The position numbers and the translations under genes are program-made. Source: Pyronema omphalodes (Eukaryota; Ascomycota; Pezizomycetes; Pezizales; Pyronemataceae). Taken from it: a stretch of DNA of 64,000 nucleotides. Positions 23,209 to 33,363 of the stretch are shown one piece after another. The stretch covers positions 372,001 to 436,000 of the forward strand of contig JAJJXM010000008.1 of assembly GCA_024516155.1 (NCBI GenBank), read 5' to 3'. Below the pieces are notes generated by a model. That model saw only the letters and a program-made list of their open reading frames with translations. It was not told the origin of the DNA and did not search any database. Numbering within the stretch: position 1 is the first letter of the stretch; every line of letters starts with the position of its first letter.

Positions 23209-24071
23209 CTAGTTAGCCTTGGTCCACATGGGATTACTGAACCGCAATTGTACCCACCTCCTAGCGTCAGTGATGGAAGTAATGGCCCCACTAATTCCGG
23301 CTGCTTCCCGAACATCCTTCAACGTTGTACCAATCTGGACACGGTAGACGTAGGTGTCCACAACTACCGCCTCGCCTCTATAGGCCCCAAACTTTGGATC
23401 AGCTTGCCCGGTGAAAAATTGTCCGTTCACGCGAGTTTTGCCGTTATCGAACTTTTGCTTCTTCCCGTCGAAATAAAATTCGATATAGCCGTTGGTGTTG
23501 GTGTTGATAACAATACCGACGTGGTAGGTCTTGCCGGTCGCCAACTGTTTACCCCATTGTCGTGTACGCTTATCGCCTGGAGCTTGGTAGTTGAATTCAA
23601 GCACGTCTTTGTTGAACTCCAAATCCAACGGGATGTTCTGGGCTGCGACGTTTATGTATTCCTTCCTACACCTCATCAGCCGGAATTCTTTCACTCTGCA
23701 TAATCTCTGCTCCCAGGAACCTACCATTGGAACAACACTAAATTATCTGTTACTGTTCCCAAAGAAAAAGTGTAGCCAATGTAGTACGTAGTATTGGCCA
23801 CAGTCTTATCCTTCAGAGAATGGTACTCCGCGCGAATCAAGCCCACATCACGATGAAAATGAAGCGCTGGTATGCCTTTGGGGTCCTTGTCGAGCTTGAT
23901 GTATAAGTCTGGACGATTTGCGCTGACCTTGTCGCCACGGGCAGCTTCAAGGTTAATGAGGCCTAGGGTATCGGGAGCATCACCGCGAGCAGCTGAGTAG
24001 TCTAGTATGATTTTACCAGCGACGTTAGGAAGGAGTAAAAGAGCGGACGAGAAGATGGCGCTGAGCTGCAT
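23209..24071 (-). CDS. Secreted polysaccharide lyase, glucuronan-lyase-like (PL20)
   Basis: Exons 23725-24071 and 23209-23665 (minus). Intron 23666-23724 (GTAGGT donor, CTGAT branch, GTGTAG acceptor) joins LVLFQW to KEYINVA. The product is 267 aa. Residues 1-19 (MQLSAIFSSALLLLPNVAG) are a signal peptide. The mature part reads as the beta-jelly-roll of family 20 polysaccharide lyases: HFHRDVGLIRAEYHSL, TYYIGYTFSLG, LVLFQWKEY, YHVGIVINTNTNGYIEFYFD and KFGAYRGEAVVVDTYVYRVQ. Such enzymes cleave beta-1,4-glucuronan by elimination outside the cell. The last 25 or so residues (after EAAG) look less conserved. The closest alternative is another concanavalin-A-like secreted lyase. The long plus-strand ORF opposite it is a shadow. 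Confidence 0.85.
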
Positions 24072-24970
24072 TTTGACCGTTGGTTACGATGGCCGCGGAT
24101 GATGGTGGTGTGGTTCGCATACGGATATTTATCTAATTCTAAAGTTCTAAAGACACCATCGGCAATTGTTTCACAGCTACCCGATGCAGGTCTTTCTATC
24201 ATTGTGTAGCAAGCGTCATCCACTGGGCATGCGAAGGTAGGGTTCAGAGTTGTGGTTAAAGCATAGTGCAACCGTAAATGGAAATTCGTGAATGGGATTA
24301 TGGTGCTGCGGAACGAGACGGATACGTGGGATGTGGTATTTCGGGCGTAGGAGTATACTGCATATTTCTTCGGAACTGGAGATATCGGGGACAGTGAGGT
24401 TGGTTGCCAGGGTTGAATAACTCTGACTGAGGGGCGCAATGGTATGCTGACGTGAGCTTCAAACACCAATCAGCTGGCGGAATTGTGCGTGAGATTTGGC
24501 TTTTTCCCCCTCAGCCTGCCCATCTATGCCTATCTATAATCAATCTAGAAATCAGATGTAGGAGTGAAGTATCTTTACAGGAACTTAGGTTACCGAACGC
24601 AGCTGCGGATCAGGTACTGATTAGTTTACCAAACAGTATCCTCTCAGCAGATGGGATTTGGTGAAACCCAAGAAGTAATACAACTAGTTCAATCCATTCA
24701 TAATATACGCGTTACTGAAATCCGAACATCTATCAGAACGACAGTCGTATGGGTTGGATTTGAGTACTAATATTAAGAGATCCACGGTTAATCACCACCC
24801 TGCCATCTTTTGCTATGCGCCTTTCCATACACGTGCAATATGATTCACCTCTAATTCATGCCGTTTCAATATGCCTGCAAATATAAATTATTCTATAAAG
24901 CTATCAGCTGCTCTGCTTTCTACAACTCGCCTCTTCGGTAAAGTTTAGCCCCGAATTCAAGTGATAACGC
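24072..24970. other. Spacer / upstream region of the PL20 gene
   Basis: No gene supported. An ORF on the minus strand at 24002-24469 overlaps the lyase start in another frame and is not called. Confidence 0.4.
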
Positions 24971-25859
24971 AAAGAAGGCCCGCCCCCAACTTCTCTCAAA
25001 CATGTGTGCCAATCCTGTTTGGGGGAAGTCGAAGACGGGCCTTCTGAGCATAGATATCAAAAGGGCGTACCCCCGCGTCCCTAGTAACATTAGGAATAAT
25101 AGGAAAGAATAGGAAAGAATAGTAAAGAATAGAAAAGAAAGGGGAATAATATGAAATAATATGGTTTCGAACGTAGGGACAAAGTCTGGATTTTATAGCC
25201 AGCCCAGGGCCAAAATGTTTCACTTTTACCACGTCCGCATCATGGATGATAGATGTCGCTGGAGATGGTGTTCGTCAATAACCTAATTCAAAAGCGATAA
25301 GGTAGCACGCTGTGAGTACCGCCGATATCCATGGCAGAAAAAAGAAAGAAAAAAGAAAGAAGAAATAATTTTACTTTTTCTCTTTGTTTTCAGAAAAATA
25401 TATTTGCCTCATGGATCTCCCTTGGCCTTCATTCATTATGCGTGCAATCGGCCATCTACCAGTAATTGAGCATTCAAAATTCCACAGGGCTATATTCGTA
25501 ACAAATCTTAACAAATGTGGTATGACCAGAAACAATTGCCGTTAAAGCGTAAATCCTCTTAAAGCTAGTACTCTCAATTAATAATTATCGCCATTACATC
25601 AAATCATGAAATAGGGCAATTTCTAGCCGCATTCGCCGCTCAGGTCATGATACGTACTTTGTAAACTATTTTTCCGTGGGTTGAGTATATAATTGACGCT
25701 TTTCTACCAGCGTTTGCAAAACCCATATGATTCTTAATGTTCCCAAGGACGCGTGGGTATGCCCTTTTGATATCCACGTTCAGAAGGCCCGTCTGCAATT
25801 TCCCTCAAACAGGCGCGATCGGCATACCTGTTTGGGAGAAATTGATGGTGGTCTTCTTT
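24971..25859. mobile_element. Foldback/MITE-like element with about 125-bp inverted arms
   Basis: The left arm (24971 to about 25094) and right arm (about 25734-25859) are inverted copies. Both begin AAAGAAG, both carry CAAACA...GT.TGCC...TGTTTG, then the shared blocks AGACGGGCCTTCTGA, GATATCAAAAGGGC and CGCGTCC, and end near AACATTA. Roughly four-fifths of positions agree. Each arm also contains a smaller palindrome. The roughly 640 bp between the arms are AT-rich with no ORF. No clear target-site duplication was found. A non-autonomous DNA element is the likeliest reading. Confidence 0.7.
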
Positions 25860-26153
25860 GAATTTGGTCGTATTGACCGCCGTATGTGTTGTTCACCGTC
25901 CTAATATGATTGCCTGCTAACTGAATGTCAGTGCTATGAAGACTTCGGAAAACATGAGTATTCACTCTACAACTGTACGGATATATATGGGGTATAGAAT
26001 AATCGTCGATGGAGTCAAGAGGCTGAGTGAGGCTGGCGAGAATGCGACGCAATCATCGATCCTGAACAATGCATGACAAGATTTTACAACGCATTGTGCC
26101 CCAGGAAGCAGCGGACCTGGAAGTAGGAGCTTAAGTCATCTGCCTACAGCATA

Positions 26154-26357
26154 TTGGAGGACTTCACATCGCTCTATTGGGGGTGGATAGAACAACCTCA
26201 ACTTCATCTAGTCGATAGCAATAGAAAATCTGAATAGTCAGGGGGGTAGGGACCCCCCTGACTATCCTAGTGCTCTATTCGCGTTCTATAGAAAATATTT
26301 TTTGTGGTGAAATGGACTCTCACGTCCGTTGCTATAGAGCGATGGCAAGTCCTCCAT
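26154..26357. mobile_element. TA-flanked palindromic MITE (about 204 bp)
   Basis: The ends TTGGAGGACTTCACATCGCT and, on the complement, ATGGAGGACTTGCCATCGCT match over about 24 bp with few changes. The element is bordered by TA on both sides (26152-26153 and 26358-26359), as expected for Tc1/mariner-type insertion. Its centre is a perfect hairpin (26234-26265: ATAGTCAGGGGGGT, a 4-nt loop, then the complement). No coding capacity. Confidence 0.7.
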
Positions 26358-26909
26358 TAGTATACCATCTCATATGATTATTGATTATATGCACCTAGGT
26401 AACCCAGTTAATGTACAGCTTCCTTCGGGTATGTTTCAGAACTTAATTGTTGCACGAGATGCGTAAATTCGATGAGTCTTCTCGATGATTTTTCTCAGAA
26501 AGAAGGTAGAGACTATTTTTGTATCACGGATATTATCGAGTCTCGCGGGAGCTTACGGATTCGTGGCAAGCTTCTTTATTAGGGTTCGAAAGTTGATTTC
26601 TATGAAACTTTCATGGCATGAAGAAGTCAAAGGTAATCTATACTAAAGGAAGGTGAAGCTAAATATTCTGATCCAGGGATATCTGAGGAGAAAAAATTTA
26701 AGTAAAACCGCACAGTGACTATGGATCCGTGATTTCTCTTCCGGACCTTCAGTATTATCGGCTTTTTTTCCCAGGCCAAATCTCGGTAGGGATACTTCTC
26801 TCCTGTCTGATGGATATGATATAAATCTAATTGACACTCAGCCCGTCATAATTTCACAGGTAAACAATCCCCCCCATAAGATTCGGACCTTCGTTTTAGA
26901 CAAACCGTC
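26358..26909. promoter_or_regulatory. Upstream region of the chitosanase gene
   Basis: No gene. A TATA-like GATATAAAT lies at about 26816-26824, roughly 90 bp before the start codon, a reasonable core promoter position. This is inferred from sequence only. Confidence 0.3.
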
Positions 26910-28191
26910 ATGATGTTCTTCTCACTCCTTCTCTCGTTATCACTCATTGTCTCAACAGTGTCAGCCTACTCTATCCCTCCAGCGCTCCAGACGTTCTACA
27001 ACGGCGTCAAAAACGGTGGCTGTAAATCCTACCTCAAAAACCGTGGAAATCTTAACGACGGCCAAGGTCATTCAGGGTTCGGCTTCTGCACTGACACTCC
27101 TGGAGCTTTATATATCTCTGGGCCTGGTGAGCTCGCGGATATGGATATCGACTGTGATGGTGCCCACAATTGTGGTAGTGGAGACTTTCAACCTCAAACG
27201 TCCTTCGACGATATCCTTCAGAGTGAGTAACTACCCTGCGGCGCTTATTGCCGTCTCGAATTAAAGGAATGGATTCTAACTCAGGTATTGAAGGCCAGGG
27301 TTATGATATTAAAAACCTCGACGCCTCGAAACATACCTTCGTGGTTTTAGGAACCTGTAACGTACCTGTGGACCGTATTTCTGGTGGTCCCATCGAGCCT
27401 TTATCTGTCGTTGCAATTGTCTGCAATAATCAACTACACTACGGAGTCTATGGTGATACTAATGGGTGTGATAACGATAACGCCACCGGAGAGGCCTCTC
27501 TTGCCCTGGGTCAGATTTGTTTCCCGAACGAGGGGTTGAATGGGGATAATGGACACACTGGACATGATGTTTTGTGTATGTCTTTTTTTTGCTAGAGCCT
27601 CAAAGTGCATGAGTGACAAAGACGGAATTGAGCTAACTAGGGAAACAGATTTGGCATTCACAGGAACTGAAGCCGTCCCAGGACCCAATGGTGCGAACTG
27701 GAAAACATCTGATCCGAAGCTTTTTGAAGCTTCGATCAAGGCACTGGGAGATAAGATGATTGCGAAGGTTCTCGGAGGCTCACCTCCTGGATCGACTAAT
27801 ACTATCCCAGCTCCTAGCCCAACTGAAATCTGTTCTTGGACTGGTCATTGCGCTGGTAAGCTTTAACCCAATCTTTGAGTGATAGGTATGGTTGAGTAGA
27901 ATTAAAGTTGATACCAATGGGGATAAGGAGCACCATGTTCTACAGAAAATGATTGCGACGGCGCACTTACTTGTGTCAGCGGAAAGTGTGGGGGTTCTAC
28001 ACAGAAGCCTACTATTACTTCTAGGCCCTCACCTACGCCGACTTGTAGTTGGGCAGCGCATTGTGTTGGTGAGAAATCTTCGCGGGGAATTGAAGAAACG
28101 ATGCTGACGGGATACATTAGGGGCCGCTTGTTCGACTGATGATGATTGCTCTGATGCTTTGACTTGTCAGAATGGAAAGTGCCACGCGTGA
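26910..28191 (+). CDS. Secreted GH75 fungal chitosanase with two Cys-rich tail modules
   Basis: Five exons: 26910-27222, 27285-27575, 27649-27855, 27928-28068 and 28121-28191 (1,023 nt, 340 aa). Residues 1-19 are a signal peptide (MMFFSLLLSLSLIVSTVSA). The GH75 domain covers about 20-245 and contains MDIDCDGAHNCGSGDFQ, YGVYGDTNG and ATGEASLALGQICFPNE. The Asp/Glu in the last two are the expected catalytic pair, with GHDVLYLAFTG following. The tail has two copies of CSWxxHCxGAxCSTxxDCxxALTCxxGKC separated by a Thr/Pro linker. Such tails occur in other fungal secreted enzymes, possibly for polymer binding. The enzyme hydrolyses chitosan outside the cell. Exon 4 is bounded by phase-1 introns at equivalent positions in both tail copies, which suggests exon duplication. 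Confidence 0.9.
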
Positions 28192-29210
28192 TTGAAATAT
28201 GATGGATGGATCGATGGATGTTACGAGTCATTAATTTATGTCAAGATCAAATTAAGATGTATATTAAGTACCACTTATCAATAGTATTATCGTAGTTCCT
28301 AGAATATTGGTAAAATATTAGGAAGGAGGGGTTTTTTCTGCAAGGATGAGCTTCGGTGACAGGTCGTGGTGGTGATCGTTTAGAAAGGTTTTGTAGGATA
28401 ACCTGTGATAGGTTATGTAGTTAATTACCACGGTGGTCAGTGTGCTCTTTATCCAGGTGTCTCCCTGAAAAAAGGGTAAGTCGCGAACTTCTGGGTTGAC
28501 AATATGCATGCCAAGGATTGCTGTAAGAACCCTGAGCCCTAAAGATTCCTTATGATCTGTGAGGGCTAGGCTCTATGCTCACCTCTTAAGGCGCAAGCAT
28601 CTAATTTTAATAAAAATTCTCACTCGACATTGGAACTTCAGGTACTATATGTATGTTATTTCAGAAAAATATGGTAAAACATGTCTTTGCCCTTCCGGAA
28701 AGGGTGACTCAGATATTGATAAGCACGTGCCACACCGAGGTCAAAGCTTCAAAATATGAGGAAAGTTCAGTATTTTACATTCCAAAATTATTTTATTGTT
28801 CAACACATCAAGCTTCAACACTTGAATCTTGAATACCGCCTTTTCGTTCAGTTGGCGCTATGTCTCGGAAATACTCTTCCGAGTGCTACCCGATGTTTCA
28901 AGCTAGCGCACCAGAATTTTCAGCCGCATAGCTGTCCGCGCTCAGGTTGCGTCATTGACATATGCATCTTGCAGCCCGATTCCGAAAATCATGCCCACCA
29001 ATACATCTTTTGCCTATCGGCAAGTTTCGGTCTCACACCTGAATATCCCTCCAGTCAGCACGTGAAGATTGGCCTTTTCTTGATATCGGCGCGTTTGTCG
29101 AACGAAACATTTTGATCATCTTTCAAGAGAAAAACTCGACTTTTCATTGCGCAGCACGCCACACACGACACCAACGAGTTCACTAGGACGACCAGTTTAA
29201 AGACGCGAAA
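28192..29210. other. Spacer, no gene seen
   Basis: Short open frames only, without recognisable similarity. The last 100 bp are the likely leader of the next gene. Confidence 0.4.
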
Positions 29211-29945
29211 ATGAGCAGTAATACCCAGCAACAGAAGCCTTCGGGCTCCAATTCCGAATCAAAGGATGCCGATTTTTTGAACTCAGTCACCGACTCGGCC
29301 CGTGGCCTTTACAAATCTATAATATCAGCTTCACCATCCTACACGAGTAATGGACTCGAATCTCTCACTTCATCCAGCTCGAAATCCTCCCCAAACACCG
29401 CCTCCTCTTCCTCCTCCTCAATACCAGCAGCCTCCTCCGCCTGGTCTGAGTCATCCAAGCCGCGAGCTCCTTGTGTAGGCGCGTTCACAAATACCAACCT
29501 TCGTTCACAAACCAACGCGTACACCGGCCCACATTCCGCTTCAACAGAGGAAGAATATACCTATTTCCAAACCGCTCCTGCAACACAAAACCAAACCTAC
29601 CTCCCTCCACAACCACCAGTACCACAGCCCTCAGAATACCAAGATGGTGCTTTTGTAACCTCATTGCTCTCCACCCCCATAACCTCCGCCATCTACAGCG
29701 ACGATTTACTCGTTAAGACACAAATCACACATCCACTGGTTCTTGCCTTCGCCTCATGCGATGACCCAGTTGCGTTTCTAGAACAAAGGCCGGATTGGAG
29801 TCAATATACGGATTACGTCTGGGGAGATCTTAGGGAAATTTTGGAGAAGGCGGAGAAAGAGGTTGGGAAAGGTAAAGGAGCGAAGGAAGGGGAGGCGGTA
29901 GGGCAACTTAGGGTTGCTTGGGGAAAGATAAGAGCGAAACTTTAG
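29211..29945 (+). CDS. Hypothetical protein, Ser-rich N-terminus
   Basis: Single-exon, 244 aa, start ATG 29211 in a good context (GCGAAAATGA). Residues 1-95 are Ser/Thr-rich with a poly-Ser tract. A Pro/Gln-rich linker covers about 120-145. Residues 150-244 look folded: FVTSLLSTPITSAIYSDDLL, then HPLVLAFASCDDPVAFLEQR, DWSQYTDYVWGDLREILE and a Lys/Glu helical end. No signal peptide or membrane segment is visible. Good codon use and ORF length support a real gene. I do not recognise the family and assign no function. Confidence 0.7.
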   Translation: MSSNTQQQKPSGSNSESKDADFLNSVTDSARGLYKSIISASPSYTSNGLESLTSSSSKSSPNTASSSSSSIPAASSAWSESSKPRAPCVGAFTNTNLRSQTNAYTGPHSASTEEEYTYFQTAPATQNQTYLPPQPPVPQPSEYQDGAFVTSLLSTPITSAIYSDDLLVKTQITHPLVLAFASCDDPVAFLEQRPDWSQYTDYVWGDLREILEKAEKEVGKGKGAKEGEAVGQLRVAWGKIRAKL

Positions 29946-32900
29946 GGTGGCATCACTGTCCAGGAACTTGGGATTTTTACAGAAGGTTGAGGGCACCGAG
30001 GTTGCGCGTGTCACATGCCGAATATTGGTTACATGAGTGACAAAACAACCGTCCTCCCCCCTCCCAACCGACCTGAGATTGGCATACTTACATATCCGCG
30101 ATTGGCATATTCATACCCTATACATGGTTGCCTGGCTTGCGCCTGTTCCGCTGATCGGACGCAGGATTTGTATTTTGCGTCGCTAAAGGGTTTTCTGTCT
30201 CAAAACAAAACGGTTTAATTTAGGAGGCTGATCGCTCAAATCGTTGAAGCATTCCTATACCAAATAGAATTTCATAAGCATGTCAGTATCTATTATATGT
30301 ATCTTATTAATAATATAGAAGTAATATAATAACCCTTTGGTTATTCCTTTCTTCCGTGTGGGCTAGAATGAGCCGCGGAAGATAGTTCGACTGAGTGACG
30401 CAAAGTATCGAGTATAAAGTCAAGAATTGAAGCCTTTGAAGTCTAAGAGAATGTAAGCCACGCATTATGAGACTGCAGGATCTGGTATTTATATAGAACT
30501 CGTTCAGATAGCTTGAATTCAGACTGTGATGGTCTACGATGTTGAGTTAGAAACAGGGTTAGGGTCACCCCTCGTATCGAAACGCGCAGGTGCCAAACCC
30601 TCGGGATAGCCCGCCGATAACACGCATACTAAACGTATGAGCTGTTCATTCCGCCTACATATCTAGGCGGAGGCGGACTCGCAGTGAACACGACAGCAAA
30701 CGAAATGAGTAAAACATTGCAAGCAGTGTCGTCGTGAGCTGTGTAGAGGTCGCTACTATCGATATCGTCCAGTATCACCGTTAGGTCGTATCGAAAAGAG
30801 TAACATTCTACGAGCCATAACGGCCAACGTCATGAACCATGTTAATCTCAGTCAGTTATTCATCTTTTGACATAATCTATGGTACCATATACCAGTGATC
30901 CATCTGGAACATCTATGATCGAGCCGTCTCTAGAAATTCTGTCATTTTGACTGTGATGTACCCGGTTCAAGGGTAAGCCTGGCGCTCTGTTGTATAATTG
31001 TCCGACTTTTGTCCTCGAATACAACAGTAAATGCCAAGGTGATCGCCTTCTATGAACCACTGTACGTCTTTTAATTACTTGTTAAAATGGGTCATTAGAG
31101 GGCTGTTAAACCTTTGACCTTTCTTAGGAAACCCCTGGATTCGTGGTTCTGTTGCTACGCCCGGATTATATGGGTTGCGTCGTACCTATGGCACCCTCCG
31201 AGTACATTGTGACAGTGGATTTCTGTGGAGCGCAGTCTTCCCGTGGAGAATTGCCAGAAGCTAAAGGTGGTCGACGATGTCGATCGTTTTTGGTGCGAAT
31301 TAAAGATACCCGCAATTGGGTTGATGACGTGGACGTGCGGGGCCGCACGGCGGGCACGCGACGAATCTGACGGGTGGTTAGCTCAGGCTCTCTAGTAGCC
31401 GCTAGAACAGATGATTGTTACAGTTCAGTTTGATATGTGCGGAGTAGAGTCGTCGATCATTTATTGAGCGGCGAAATTAAGGTGGGTACGAAATGTAAAA
31501 GTTACTTGCGCTGGGAGAATTCTTGAACCTCTCAGATAGAGGTGGAGGAACGAAGTTCGGGGATAGAGTTTGGCCGCTGCCAAGGGCCAATCTTCTATTG
31601 AGCCTCTCCGGCTAACAGCGACCACAACAACGTCCAATCACCATCAATTTTCCATCTACCTCCACCTTCTCCGCTACATGAAAATTGATTGGCTTTCATT
31701 TTCACAAGGTCCGGGACTTGAGTGCGAGCAAAAAATCTTGGAAGATGAGATCATCTTTACATAATTGTCATGCTTGAGAATTTCACATCGAGGGAAGTTG
31801 CTTATTGCTATGACTGTTTTAGCCTGTGTTTACCTTCATGCATTTTCCGTTCGAGTTCCGGAATCTGGATTGGATGAGGCCTATAATACCTTGTATCAGT
31901 ATGCTTATGTTGAATAGATCTTCGAATAGGATTAAACCCATGGGAATGGAAAATCTGGCGTCCGATGAATTATACGCATGTTCCAGAAGCACCAACTTAT
32001 CAAGATCTTCATGTCTGCTTCTAGCGAGATGCGCATTAAAAAAAAATAAACTTTGGATGCATAAACAGTCTCCACGAGCGACATCTTTATGTGGACCATG
32101 TTTCATTGGTTCACATTAAATTTACATTGCTCACTTTCCAGAATCCTCTACTGCAGCGATGTCCTCAACCATATGCAGAATTCTAAATCGAGATAACAAA
32201 GCACACAAACGGGCTTAGAGTTGGAAGGGCAAAAGTCCGCAGCACGATTCTTCAGTCCCTATCGATTTACTTTCTTGGGTAGCCCATTCGAGAATCGACA
32301 AGTGCAACTTGAGGAAATTTTCAGCGTCTCTGCATGGACCTCAAGTTCTCATACGAGTTCTGTGGCAGGTAAAGCATCTGCACTGCAGCTTACTGTCACT
32401 TCATACTTCGTGGACATGCGGTGGCGGACAACTTAGGGCTAGGTGTAGGGCAAGCTGCTCACGATGAATTTCAAAAATGACCGATCTCTCGACTCAGAAA
32501 TGATAATCACGACATACAGTAGGCTTCAAGCAGCACAGTCATGCGCAGAGTTCAGCGGCAACGGTTATACAATTTCAGTAGCGCGCGGCCGTTCCCGCTA
32601 CTCTTGTAGTTCCCACGGCTTCGGTTTCAACCTCAACCGCGTTGCAGCAAAAAAAAAGCAAAGGGGGTTAAACCTCGAAAAATCATTAGAATTTCCGGAG
32701 TTGATATTTCAAGAAGTAGACCAAGGATTATCCAGCTAGTTGCATTCAAAGGCGGTGGTGGGAACCGCTAGTTCGTGACAACACACCCCCGCAATAACCT
32801 CACCCCAACGCAACAACTGCACAACAGGCTGACACGTTGCTTTTCTGTGGCACGAATGTCTGTGGTCTACTGTACTGCAAAACCTGACGGACGTCATTCC

Positions 32901-33363
32901 CCACCGAAATATCCAATCGCCGTAATGTTATGTCTCACCGGCAGAAGCAACAGAAACATTTGTAGGGAGAATTTCTATGGTTAATTTTTGGATATTTTCT
33001 CTCTGGCGGCGGCGGGCGGCTGCATGGCGCTACCACGATTCATGTCTAATCATGTTTCCTCCGCACAAATCGATAATATCAATCATGGACGTATTAAAGT
33101 ACCACTGGGGCCATTCCTGCCAGACCACGTCCTAGCACTACTAGAAAGTCATCTAAGATCAACGCTTTCGGCTCGTTGTTGACCATCGCCGCCACTGTTA
33201 GTGCTCTAAACTAATGCATAGTGCATCACTCGAGCTAACTGTCGCAGCTGTACAAAGCTTAAGCTACCTAGAAGCTTTGCAAGATATATCCGAGCCTGCG
33301 TCCTGAGATTTCACTTTTACGATTCATCAGTTTGGAACCAATACCCAATATACTACACACATA
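29946..33363. other. 3.4-kb spacer, no supported gene
   Basis: AT-rich sequence with scattered short ORFs on both strands (31143-31370, 31819-32119, 32464-32739) that lack family signals or introns that would join them. Includes one GGTTAGGG motif at about 30557, too short to count as telomeric. The final 150 bp are the likely promoter/leader of the large coiled-coil gene. Confidence 0.45.

Noticed and set aside
23134..23703. 189-codon plus-strand ORF
   Set aside because: Entirely antisense to the PL20 exon 2, which has clear family motifs.
30550..30570. GGTTAGGG motif as a telomere remnant
   Set aside because: A single unit is expected by chance; similar CCCTAA units in the intron 46149-46252 are likewise too short.
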